Of a DNA stretch of 64,000 bases, positions 1-7,478 are shown piece after piece (position 1 is the first letter of the stretch; the number at the start of each line of letters is the position of its first letter). A model generated the notes under the pieces. The model did not search any database. It had not been told where the DNA came from and saw only the letters and a list, made by a program, of their open reading frames with translations. Source of the DNA: Alphaproteobacteria bacterium (GTDB lineage: Bacteria > Pseudomonadota > Alphaproteobacteria > Acetobacterales > Acetobacteraceae). A program made the translations under genes and the position numbers. The DNA lies in assembly GCA_020850755.1 (NCBI GenBank), contig JADZEB010000045.1, positions 52,787 through 116,786 of the forward strand, in the 5' to 3' direction.

Positions 1-339
1 CGGCCCCGCATCGCGGCTGCCCGTGCCGGAGGCATCGGGCTGCGGCTCCTCGGCCTCTGGCCAGGGGCAGTCGGCACGGCCGCAGCCCCCGGCCGGCACC
101 CCGGTCGGGCCGAGCGGGACCAGCTGCTGGCAGACCGGGCATTCGAACAGGTCCGCGGCTTCGGCGCTGGCCTCGGCCCTGGCGGCGGCGTCCTCGGTTG
201 CGCTTTCGGCGGCCTTGGCCTCGGCATCGGGGCCGGGCAGGGCGTCGTTGCCGGCGGAGGGCGCGGCCGGCGACTGGAGGCGCTGCCAGAACCACCACAC
301 GGCGGCGAGCACGAGGCCGATCAGGACAAGGCGGATCAC
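1..339 (-). CDS. Small membrane protein with zinc-ribbon-like cysteines (partial at left edge)
   Basis: The minus strand is open from a GTG at 339 to the window edge, 113 codons with no stop, so the C-terminus is missing. GGAGG lies nine bases before the GTG. Residues 1-20 form one hydrophobic segment rich in Leu, Val and Trp. An acidic Ala/Glu-rich linker follows, then a cysteine cluster: FECPVCQQLVP followed by two further Cys, resembling a zinc ribbon. The layout (N-terminal anchor, linker, zinc ribbon) recalls short proteins annotated as PP0621 family, but I cannot confirm the family. Function is unknown. It points away from the window together with the solute-binding protein gene behind it. 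Confidence 0.6.
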   Translation of the reverse strand, partial: MIRLVLIGLVLAAVWWFWQRLQSPAAPSAGNDALPGPDAEAKAAESATEDAAARAEASAEAADLFECPVCQQLVPLGPTGVPAGGCGRADCPWPEAEEPQPDASGTGSRDAGP

Positions 340-426
340 AGGCGCGAGCCTCCGGGCGGTTGCGGGCCGCCAGTTAGGGTGAGGCTGGCGCCCCGGTCAA
401 GCGGCGCGGGCCAGGCGGCGCGGCCG

Positions 427-2010
427 CTATTCCCGCCGCGCGCTCATGGCCAGCGTGTACTGGTCGATGCGCGCATCGTATCGGATGCCCTTGCGTGCGC
501 CCCAGTTGTTCACCTGGAGCAGGACGGGCTGCATCACGGCCTCCTCGCGCGCCATGCGCGTGGCCCGCACGATCAGGTCGAAGCGCTTCTCCTCGTTCAA
601 TTCGCGCGAGGCCAGCATCAGCAGATTGTCGAACTCGGCGTTCGAGTAGCGCACCCGGTTGGCCGAGCCGAGGCCGCGGTTGCGATCGCGCGTGCCGATC
701 TGCGGCACCAGCGTGGACAGCGCCTCGCCCGTGTCGTTGCCCCAGGAGGACATGAACATCGGCAGCTCGAAATTCTCGCGCCGGCGGCTGAACACGGCAT
801 GCGGCATCAGCTCGACATTGGTCTGCACGCCGATGCGCTGCCACATCTGCGCGATCGCCTGGACCATGCGCGCCGAGTTGATGATGCGGTCGTTCGAGGT
901 GGCAAGCGTGATGCGGAAGCCCCCGCCCCAGCCCGCCTCGGCCAAGAGCCGGCGTGCCCCCTCGGGATCGAAGCGCTCGGGCGCGAGATCGGGGACATAG
1001 CCGAAGAAGCCCTCCGGCACGTACTGGCCGGTCAGCACCGCCTGGCCCTGGTTGATCTGGTTGACCAGCCCCTCGCGGTTGATCGCCATCGACAGGGCCT
1101 GGCGCACGCGCCGGTCATCGAGCGGGTTGCGCGGCAGGGCCTCGCCGTTGGGGCCGGAGATGTGGCCGGTCTTGAGCGCCTCGCCGGTGATGTCCATGGT
1201 CAGGAACACGAGGCGGTTGGCCGCGATCGTGAACACGGACAGGCGCGGGTCGCTGCGCAGCCGCTCCACGTCGGTCGTGGGCAGGTCGGCAATGACATCG
1301 ACATCGCCGGCTAGGAGCGCGGCCACGCGCGCAGCATTGTTGGGGATGATGCGGAACACGGCGCGCTCCCATGGCTCGCGCACGCGCCAGTAGCTGTCGT
1401 TGCGGGCATAGGTGACATGCACGCCCGGCTGGTAGGCGGCGAAGCGGTAGGGACCGGTGCCGATCATCGCCCGGCCGCTGTTGTAGTCGTCGGTCGTCGC
1501 GTTCTCGCCATGCTTGCGCGAGATGATGAAGATGTTCGACAGGTCCCCCACGATCAGCGGCGCCGGGCCCCGGGTTTGCACCCGGAAGGTCATCGGGTCG
1601 ACGATCGTCACGCCGGCCACGTCGCGGAAGAAGCTGCCATAGCTGCCCAGGCTGTTCGGCACGCTGGGGGCGCGGCGGAAAGTGAAGGCGACATCGTCGG
1701 AGGTGAAGGGCGAGCCGTCGTGGAAGGTCACGCCCTCGCGCAGCTTGAACTCCCAGGTGGTGTCGTTCAGCGCGCGGGCGGAAACGGCGAGGCCCGGCTC
1801 GAGCTGCATGCGCGCGTTGCGCAGGAACAGCGTGTCGAACACATGCGTTGCGTTTGCGGCGTTCTGGCTGTGGCGGTGGAAATGCGGATCGAGGCTGGTG
1901 GGCGGCGTCGCCTGCCCGATCGTGAGCGTCTGCGCCAGGGCACCGCCCGCGCCAAGGGTTGCTGCAACGGCAAGCGACGCCAGAACGGAGCGGATGCCGA
2001 ACGCGTCCAT
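427..2010 (-). CDS. ABC transporter substrate-binding protein, peptide/opine type (SBP_bac_5)
   Basis: This 527-residue periplasmic protein begins with a clear signal peptide (residues 1 to about 26, ending in GGALA before QTL). The mature part carries family 5 hallmarks: an early TLTIGQATPPTSLDP segment, WEFKLREGVTFHDGSPF near residue 90, and a lobe starting IGTGPYRF. Family members bind di- or oligopeptides, nickel or related solutes and deliver them to an inner-membrane ABC permease. GGAGG lies just upstream of the ATG. No permease or ATPase gene is adjacent, so this is an orphan binding protein here and its substrate cannot be read from context. Confidence 0.93.
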   Translation of the reverse strand: MDAFGIRSVLASLAVAATLGAGGALAQTLTIGQATPPTSLDPHFHRHSQNAANATHVFDTLFLRNARMQLEPGLAVSARALNDTTWEFKLREGVTFHDGSPFTSDDVAFTFRRAPSVPNSLGSYGSFFRDVAGVTIVDPMTFRVQTRGPAPLIVGDLSNIFIISRKHGENATTDDYNSGRAMIGTGPYRFAAYQPGVHVTYARNDSYWRVREPWERAVFRIIPNNAARVAALLAGDVDVIADLPTTDVERLRSDPRLSVFTIAANRLVFLTMDITGEALKTGHISGPNGEALPRNPLDDRRVRQALSMAINREGLVNQINQGQAVLTGQYVPEGFFGYVPDLAPERFDPEGARRLLAEAGWGGGFRITLATSNDRIINSARMVQAIAQMWQRIGVQTNVELMPHAVFSRRRENFELPMFMSSWGNDTGEALSTLVPQIGTRDRNRGLGSANRVRYSNAEFDNLLMLASRELNEEKRFDLIVRATRMAREEAVMQPVLLQVNNWGARKGIRYDARIDQYTLAMSARRE

Positions 2011-2176
2011 GACGATCCTCCAGGGACTGGTAACAAGGTGGACTGGGCGTCATCATTGCGCCTTCGCCACAAGCCCGGCAAGGGTCGCCACGATGTCCAC
2101 GCTTGCGCGGCCGCGCGCGCCTGCCTATCACCCGCCTGGGGCCGCCGCCGCCCCCGCCAGGGAGTGACCGCGCCCC

Positions 2177-2566
2177 ATGACCCGCCGCGACTGGCTTGCC
2201 CTTCTCGGCCTTGCGATCGCGATCGGGGGGCTGCTCCTCTATCGCCACACGATGATCGAGCCGCGCCACTGGGGCGCCACCTGCGCCGCCGCCGAGGCGC
2301 CCTCGGTCTGCGCCATCCGCGCCGCCTTCCTGTGGCTGCAGCACTGGGAGCTCTACGGCGCCGGCGCCCTTGCGCTCGGGGTCGCGGCGGTGCTGGGTGC
2401 GCCCTTCGTCGTGGCGGTCGCGGCGATCGGGCTCGGGGCGGCGGCGACGATCAACTACAATGCCAGCTGGGGCCTGCTCGGGCTGGCACTCGGCGCCTGG
2501 CGCTGGATCAGGCTGCTGCGGCCGCCGCGCGAGGATGGCGCGTCCACGGACAGGAAAGCCGGCTAG
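2177..2566 (+). CDS. Hypothetical small integral membrane protein
   Basis: A 129-residue protein with about four hydrophobic segments (roughly residues 8-22, 45-62, 64-85 and 88-105) and a basic tail. Two cysteines lie in the loop after the first segment (TCAAAEAPSVCAI), possibly a periplasmic disulfide. It is transcribed divergently from the ABC binding protein, with 166 bases between them. Its TAG stop is shared with the first bases of the dispersed two-hairpin element. I do not recognise a family. Confidence 0.7.
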   Translation: MTRRDWLALLGLAIAIGGLLLYRHTMIEPRHWGATCAAAEAPSVCAIRAAFLWLQHWELYGAGALALGVAAVLGAPFVVAVAAIGLGAAATINYNASWGLLGLALGAWRWIRLLRPPREDGASTDRKAG

Positions 2567-2690
2567 GCACGTTCCGTTCGGCTTCAATCAGCCGAACGGA
2601 AGTCGCGCCCGGGAAACTCAAGCTTCGCGAGCAGCTTGGTCCGATCTGGTGGAACCGCCTGCGGTTCCACCAGATCGGACGCTGCTCTAG
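2566..2690 (+). repeat. Two-hairpin dispersed element, copy 1
   Basis: About 125 bp between two convergent genes. The first hairpin pairs CCGTTCGGCT with AGCCGAACGG, extended by an outer GGCACG-like/CGTGCC-like pairing. The second pairs GTCCGATCTGGTGGAACCGC with its exact complement over a two-base CT loop, closed by an outer AGCAGC/GCTGCT clamp. A linker of about 25 bases separates them. The left end overlaps the TAG of the upstream membrane protein, and the right-end CTAG gives the TAG of the minus-strand GH17 gene. No poly-T follows either stem, so it is not a textbook intrinsic terminator. Confidence 0.9.
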
Positions 2691-4372
2691 CGCGTCGCGC
2701 GCAGCCGCGCCAGCACCGGGGCCGCCAGCAACAGGGCCATCGCCGCCCAAGCCAGCATCTGCTGGTTGGCCAGCCCCTCGCGCCAGACCATCACCGCTGT
2801 GGCCCCGACCAGCACGAGGCCCATCGTCGCCTCCTCGCGCAGCGCACCGAGGCGCGCGGCTATGCCCTGGCCCGCGGCGGCGAGGCGGGGCCAGCCCTCG
2901 GCCGCGAGCATCACCGGCACCGCGATCGCCGGCACGGCGAAGGTGGGCAGCGGGAAGTCGCGGTAGCGCGGATCGACCGCCAGCGCGAGCGCAAGGAAGG
3001 CGGCGGCGAAGGTGAACAGGAACAGCAGCACATCGAAGGCCCAGTCGCGCCAGCCGGCCAGCCGCATGCGCGCCTCCTGCACCCAGCCGCGCCGCCAGGG
3101 CGACAGCAGCGCGACGATGATGCCGTGCAGCTCGTTGCCGGTCAGCGCGGGCGGCGGCGCGACACCGGAACGGGCCAGCGCGACACGGCGCACAAGCAGC
3201 ACCGCCAGCAGCGCCTGGCCGAGCAGGTTGCCGGCAGCGCAGATCTTCAGGTGGATGTCGTAGGCCGGCACGATCGCACCCTCGGCCGCGAACACCAGGG
3301 CCGAGCCCAGCGCGAAGGAGAGCGCCGCCACCCCGGCCGCGCCGCGCGCCGACAGCTCCGGAAAGGCGCGCAAGGCTCCGCCGAGGAGCAGAAGCGCCAG
3401 CGCGATGCCGCTGGGCGCATACCAGCGCCAGCCGGCCAGCGCCTCGACCGGACCGGATAGCGTCACGCGCCGCTCGCGCGCATGGGTCCAGAGGCCCCAA
3501 TTGGCGCCGACCGTGCCTTCGTTGCGGTATTTCCACACCTGGTCGAAGGCCTCGATCAAGTTGTAGTCGAAGCCCTCCTCGCGGGCCAAGGCGATGAAGG
3601 CGCGCAGGAACAGGGTCTGCTCGACACGGCCCGGCGCCGCATCGGCGCGCCAGCGCCCGCGCGCGGGCCAGCCCACCTCGCCGATCATGATCGGCTTGCC
3701 GGGAAAGCGCGCCGCCATGCGCCGGTAGATGTCGCGCACATGCGCCATCGCCGCGGCAACGCCGGTCGGGTGATCCTCCCAGTAGGGCAGGATGTGGATG
3801 GTGACGATGTCCACATGCCGCGCCACTTCCGGGAACTGCTCCCAGAACTCCCACACATCGGCGTAGGTGACCGGCTGGCGCACCGCTGCCTTCACCCGCT
3901 CGATCTGGCGGATCAGTTCCTCCACCGGCAGGTCGCGGCGCAGCAGCACCTCGTTGCCGACGATGACGCGATGCACGGTCTCGGGGTGGCGGTTGGCGCT
4001 CTCGATCAGGCGCGCCATCTCGCGCTCGTTGGCGGCGCGGTCGCTGCCGAGCCAGCCGCCCTTGAACACGGCAAGCCCGTGCCGCCCGGCGATCTCGGCC
4101 GCGTCATACGCACCCTCGATGCTGGCATAGGTGCGGATCGCCTGGACGTAGGGAGCGATGGTGCGGATATCCTGCTCGACCTCGGCGGCGGAGGGAAAGC
4201 GCCCGGCAAGCGGGGAGTGGCTGGCGCGGAACGGCGCAAAGGAGACCGACTGCACGCGATCGGCCGGCGCGGCAAGCTCCACACCCTGCGGGCGGTTGGG
4301 CCACCACCACAGGGCGTAGCTCGCCAAGGCGAGCAGCAGGCAGAGAAGCGGCAGGCGAAGGCAGGGTGGCAT
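2687..4372 (-). CDS. GH17-like membrane glucan hydrolase/transferase (beta-1,6 glucan synthase type)
   Basis: 561 residues. An N-terminal anchor (residues 5-24) is followed by a TIM-barrel domain of glycoside hydrolase family 17 type to about residue 310. The C-terminal third holds about eight hydrophobic segments. Both expected catalytic glutamates are visible: E141 in VGNEV (acid/base) and E232 in IGEVGWPARG (nucleophile). Proteins of this layout are usually annotated as beta-(1-6) glucan synthase in alphaproteobacteria and are thought to build or remodel periplasmic or exported beta-glucans. It stands alone, convergent with the small membrane protein gene, and its stop codon lies in repeat copy 1. 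Polymer specificity cannot be deduced. Confidence 0.85.
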   Translation of the reverse strand: MPPCLRLPLLCLLLALASYALWWWPNRPQGVELAAPADRVQSVSFAPFRASHSPLAGRFPSAAEVEQDIRTIAPYVQAIRTYASIEGAYDAAEIAGRHGLAVFKGGWLGSDRAANEREMARLIESANRHPETVHRVIVGNEVLLRRDLPVEELIRQIERVKAAVRQPVTYADVWEFWEQFPEVARHVDIVTIHILPYWEDHPTGVAAAMAHVRDIYRRMAARFPGKPIMIGEVGWPARGRWRADAAPGRVEQTLFLRAFIALAREEGFDYNLIEAFDQVWKYRNEGTVGANWGLWTHARERRVTLSGPVEALAGWRWYAPSGIALALLLLGGALRAFPELSARGAAGVAALSFALGSALVFAAEGAIVPAYDIHLKICAAGNLLGQALLAVLLVRRVALARSGVAPPPALTGNELHGIIVALLSPWRRGWVQEARMRLAGWRDWAFDVLLFLFTFAAAFLALALAVDPRYRDFPLPTFAVPAIAVPVMLAAEGWPRLAAAGQGIAARLGALREEATMGLVLVGATAVMVWREGLANQQMLAWAAMALLLAAPVLARLRATR

Positions 4373-4432
4373 CGGCAGGCACGAGCGGATGGTGGGGGCG
4401 GGCGAACGGGCAGGCAGCGCGAGCCTAGTCGA

Positions 4433-5653
4433 TCACCACTCCTTGGCAAAACCTGGGCGCGATCGCGGCGCCGCCGCCATGGCCAGCGCCGCCGCCAGCG
4501 GCACGCCCGCCAGCACCAGCGGGAATGCGCCCGCCGGCAGGAGCGAGAGCGCCAGCCCCGCGCCAGGAGGCCCGAGCAGACCGCCAAGCGTGTAGGCGAT
4601 CGCCGCCGCAGCCACGCCCGCGACCAGCGGCCCGCCAGCCGCCCGCGCACTGAGGACCAGGATCGCCAGCGTGTAGAGCGCGCCGATCGCCCCGCCCCAC
4701 GCCGCAAGCAGCGGCCAGAGCAGCAGGCGCCCGGCGGCCGGCGCGGCCACACCGGCGAGGGCAAGCAGCGCCAGCGCCGCCCCGGCCAGCAGCAACGCGC
4801 CGAGCATCACCCGGCGCGGCCCGAACCGGTCGGCCAGCCAGCCGAGCGGATACTGGCTGGCGATGTTGCCGGTGCCCACCGCCGCCACCAGCGCGGCCGC
4901 GCCCTCGGGGCCGAACCCCCGCGCCAGCCCCCACACGGGCATCAGCGCGGCGGAGGCCGCCTCCAGCACGCCGGACAGCGCCGCCGAGGCCGGCACGATC
5001 GCGCCCGCGGCAAGCAAGGTCGCGACCATGCCGACGCGGGCCGAGCGCGCATCGGATGCGGCCAGGACCTGCCTGGGCGCGCGGGCACCAATCAGCGGCA
5101 CCACGCAGAGCAGCGTGATCGCCCCGGCCAGCCAGTAGGGCGCCGCGCCCTCGGTGCCGACCAGCGCCAGCGCCGCCGGCGCCAGCGCCAGCGCCGCGCC
5201 GACCATGGTGCCGTAGATGCCCATCACCCGCCCGCGCCGCTCCGGCGGGGCAAGGGCCGCCACCAGCGCGTCCGCCGCCACCCAACGGCAGGCGAGTGCG
5301 GCCCCGATCATCAGGTTGGCGATCAGCCAGCCGGCCAGATCGGCGCTGACCAGCAACAGCCCGACCGCCGCCGCTGCCAACGCCGAACCGCAATTGAACA
5401 TCGGCAAGGCGCCGATCCGCCGCGCGAGCCAGGGAGCCAAGGGCAGGAACAGCGCCAGCGCGAACCAGGGTCCGGCGGCGAACAGCCCGATCCAGGCGGC
5501 ATCGAGCCCGCGCCCGGCCAGCGCGATCGTCGTCAGCGGGATCAGCAGCCAGAACTGCATCGCTCCCGCGGTGGAGGCCGCCGCGAGGCGCCAGACCAGC
5601 AAGGGCGTGGGCGAGACCATCGGCGCACCCGGATCGGCATCCGGCCCGGTCAT
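4433..5653 (-). CDS. MFS transporter
   Basis: About 406 residues from the chosen ATG at 5653, with twelve predicted hydrophobic segments, Gly/Ala-rich helices and a WLARRIGALP loop between helices 2 and 3, as expected for a major facilitator. The start is uncertain. The frame stays open upstream to an ATG at 5785, but those 44 residues are polar and unlike a transporter N-terminus. An internal ATG at 5620 is another option. No start has a convincing ribosome binding site. Substrate unknown. The gene is divergent from the CoA-binding gene across a repeat-filled spacer. Confidence 0.85.
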   Translation of the reverse strand: MTGPDADPGAPMVSPTPLLVWRLAAASTAGAMQFWLLIPLTTIALAGRGLDAAWIGLFAAGPWFALALFLPLAPWLARRIGALPMFNCGSALAAAAVGLLLVSADLAGWLIANLMIGAALACRWVAADALVAALAPPERRGRVMGIYGTMVGAALALAPAALALVGTEGAAPYWLAGAITLLCVVPLIGARAPRQVLAASDARSARVGMVATLLAAGAIVPASAALSGVLEAASAALMPVWGLARGFGPEGAAALVAAVGTGNIASQYPLGWLADRFGPRRVMLGALLLAGAALALLALAGVAAPAAGRLLLWPLLAAWGGAIGALYTLAILVLSARAAGGPLVAGVAAAAIAYTLGGLLGPPGAGLALSLLPAGAFPLVLAGVPLAAALAMAAAPRSRPGFAKEW

Positions 5654-5818
5654 CGGCGCGGGGCGGCGCGGCGCCCGGGGGTTGCTTTCTCGTGACGCAT
5701 CTTGGGGTCCGCCCGTCGCCAGGTTCAGGTGGTTCGCGCGCGAGGTATCGCCCGCTTCGTGCCCGCGCCGCAACCGCGCGATCATGCCGCCGCGCCCGGC
5801 CCGCCAGACCGTGCCGCC

Positions 5819-5870
5819 GAGCCGAGCCGCCGAGCCGCGCCGCCGAGCCGCGCCGCCGAACCGCGCCGCC
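5819..5870. repeat. 13-bp tandem repeat, four copies
   Basis: Four consecutive 13-bp units of consensus GAGCCGCGCCGCC with one to two substitutions between units. They lie in the spacer between the divergent MFS and CoA-binding genes, 22 bp ahead of a second array with a different unit and a 14-bp period. Confidence 0.85.
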
Positions 5871-5892
5871 GGACCTTGCCGCTGCGCCGCCT

Positions 5893-6004
5893 TCGCCCGA
5901 TCATTGCCGCCCGATCATTGCCGCCCGATCATTGCCGCCCGATCATCACCGCCCGATCATCACCGCCCGCTCATCGCCGCCCGATCATCGCCGCCCGATC
6001 ATCG
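5893..6004. repeat. 14-bp tandem repeat, eight copies, upstream of the CoA-binding gene
   Basis: Eight head-to-tail 14-bp units of consensus CCGCCCGATCATNR. The array ends 33 bases before the start codon of the CoA-binding gene. The last three bases drift in blocks (TTG three times, TCA twice, TCG three times), which points to stepwise expansion. A ninth, broken unit follows. All but one unit contain GATC (the sixth has GCTC). The array would lie in the promoter or 5' leader of the downstream gene. Confidence 0.93.
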
Positions 6005-6037
6005 CCGCCCATCGTCCGCGCACCGCAAGGATCCGCC

Positions 6038-6460
6038 ATGCCCGATGCCACGCCCGAAGCCGTCATCCGCAAGGTATTGACCGAGACCAGGCGCATCGCC
6101 CTTGTCGGCGCATCGGCCAAACCCGACCGGCCCAGCCACGGCGTGATGCGCTTCCTGCTGGGCAAGGGCTTCGCGGTGATGCCGGTCAATCCGGGCCTCG
6201 CCGGCCAGTCGATCCTCGGCCAGACGGTGGTGGCGCGCCTGGCCGATGTGCCGGGCCCGCTCGAGATGGTGGACATCTTCCGCAACAGCGAGGCCGCCGG
6301 CCCGGTGATGGACGAGGCGGTGGCGCTCGGGGCGAAGACCCTTTGGTTGCAACTCGGCGTGGTCAACGAGCCTGCCGCCGCGCGGGCGCGCGCCGCCGGG
6401 CTGGTGGTGATCCAGGATCGCTGCCCGGCGATCGAGTGGCGGCTGCTCGGCCTGCCCTGA
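6038..6460 (+). CDS. CoA-binding protein (YccU-like, Rossmann fold)
   Basis: 140 residues of the CoA_binding superfamily. The nucleotide-binding loop is VGASAKPDRPSHGV near residues 23-36, followed by GFAVMPVNPG and, near the end, LQLGVVNEPAAARARAAGLVVIQDRCPAIE, split here as LQLGVVNEPAA and VIQDRCPAIE. The standalone domain resembles the N-terminal part of succinyl-CoA synthetase alpha, but its physiological role is not established. I start at the ATG at 6038 because the alignable domain begins there; upstream the frame only reads through tandem repeats. The last codons (LLGLP and stop) are the first unit of a downstream 14-bp repeat. Confidence 0.88.
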   Translation: MPDATPEAVIRKVLTETRRIALVGASAKPDRPSHGVMRFLLGKGFAVMPVNPGLAGQSILGQTVVARLADVPGPLEMVDIFRNSEAAGPVMDEAVALGAKTLWLQLGVVNEPAAARARAAGLVVIQDRCPAIEWRLLGLP

Positions 6461-6499
6461 TCGGCCTGCCTTGCTCGGCCTGCCTTGCTCGGCCTGCCC
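6444..6499. repeat. 14-bp tandem repeat, four copies, at the 3' end of the CoA-binding gene
   Basis: Four 14-bp units of consensus TGCTCGGCCTGCCY. The first encodes the last residues of the CoA-binding protein and the second supplies its TGA stop, so the array straddles the gene end. The unit differs in sequence from the upstream array but has the same period. Confidence 0.85.
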
Positions 6500-6617
6500 T
6501 GAATCGCCGCCTTCCGCCCCTTGAACGCCACCCGGCCGCGGGCCATCTGCGGCGCGGGACGGTATCAGGCTGTCCCGCCACGAGCTTCACGCACGGCCAG
6601 GGACCGCGACAGAACCC

Positions 6618-7364
6618 ATGACCCCGCAGGAACGCGACATCATCACCCAGTTCGTCGAGCGCGCGACGCGCGGCGGCGGCCAGCCGATCGACCAGGAGGC
6701 CGACCGGCTGCTTGCCGAGCTGTTCGCACGCTATCCGGAAGCACGCTATCGCATCGCCCAGACCGCCTTCATCCAGGAGCACGCCCTGGCCGAGGCGCAG
6801 AACCGCATCCGCCAGCTGGAATGGCAGCTCCAGAACCAGGCGGGCATGCAGGGCCAGCCGCAGCAGCCCCAGCAGTCGCGCGGCTTCCTGGGCGGGCTGT
6901 TCGGCGGCGGCCAGCCGCAACCGCAGGCGATGCGCCCGATGGGCCCGCCGCCGCAGCCAATCCAGGCGCCCAATGCCGCCGCCTTGCAGCAGGCGCAGGG
7001 CCGCCCGGGCTTCCTCGGCACCGCCGCCATGACCGCGGCCGGCGTCGTCGGCGGCGTGCTGCTCGGCAACGCGATCGCCGGCTGGATGTCGGGCTCCTCG
7101 GGCAGCGCGCAGGCGGCCAGCCAGGGCGCGGGCCAGGCCGCGGGCCAGCCGGCGGGGCCGTGGGGCGCGCCGGCCGAGAATGCCGGCGGCTTCACCCAGG
7201 GCGTCGGCGCCGATGGCGGCGCCAAGAGCCCCTGGGCGGCCGAGGAGCCGAACCGCTACCAGGACCAGGGCGGCTACTCCGGCATGGAGGATGGCGGCCA
7301 GGACGATGGCGGCGGCTTCGATGGCGGCGGCTTCGATGGCGGTGGCGACAACGAGACCTGGTAG
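6618..7364 (+). CDS. DUF2076 family protein
   Basis: 248 residues. The N-terminal 80 residues are an amphipathic helical domain typical of DUF2076 (MTPQERDIITQFVERAT at the start, then a helical stretch beginning AEAQNRIRQLEWQLQ). A Gln/Pro-rich linker follows, then a glycine-zipper hydrophobic segment around residues 134-157 (GVVGGVLLGNAIAG), and an acidic Gly-rich tail ending in a GGGFDGG repeat. The family is usually annotated as a putative periplasmic ligand-binding sensor, without firm evidence. The gene stands alone. The ribosome binding site is weak. Confidence 0.85.
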   Translation: MTPQERDIITQFVERATRGGGQPIDQEADRLLAELFARYPEARYRIAQTAFIQEHALAEAQNRIRQLEWQLQNQAGMQGQPQQPQQSRGFLGGLFGGGQPQPQAMRPMGPPPQPIQAPNAAALQQAQGRPGFLGTAAMTAAGVVGGVLLGNAIAGWMSGSSGSAQAASQGAGQAAGQPAGPWGAPAENAGGFTQGVGADGGAKSPWAAEEPNRYQDQGGYSGMEDGGQDDGGGFDGGGFDGGGDNETW

Positions 7365-7412
7365 CCGCCGGTCGCGACGCATCCGCGCGCATCGAGCGCG
7401 GCCCGGACAGGC

Positions 7413-7446
7413 AACGGGCGGCCCCGCATCGCAGGGCCGCCCGTTT
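7413..7446. terminator. Bidirectional terminator between convergent genes
   Basis: A 12-bp stem, AACGGGCGGCCC pairing with GGGCCGCCCGTT around a nine-base loop, followed by a third T on the plus strand and flanked by AA on the other. It sits between the DUF2076 stop at 7364 and the hydantoinase B stop at 7479, so it can serve both genes. Confidence 0.75.
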
Positions 7447-7478
7447 CGATTCGGCGTGAAGGGTTCGGGGGAGGCCGC

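Noticed and set aside
3482..5695. A plus-strand open frame of 737 codons
   Set aside because: It lies antisense to the GH17 and MFS genes, which have clear motifs. The product is Gln/Arg-rich low complexity.
5893..6004. Possible CRISPR array
   Set aside because: Units are 14 bp and directly adjacent with no spacers, and there are no cas genes.
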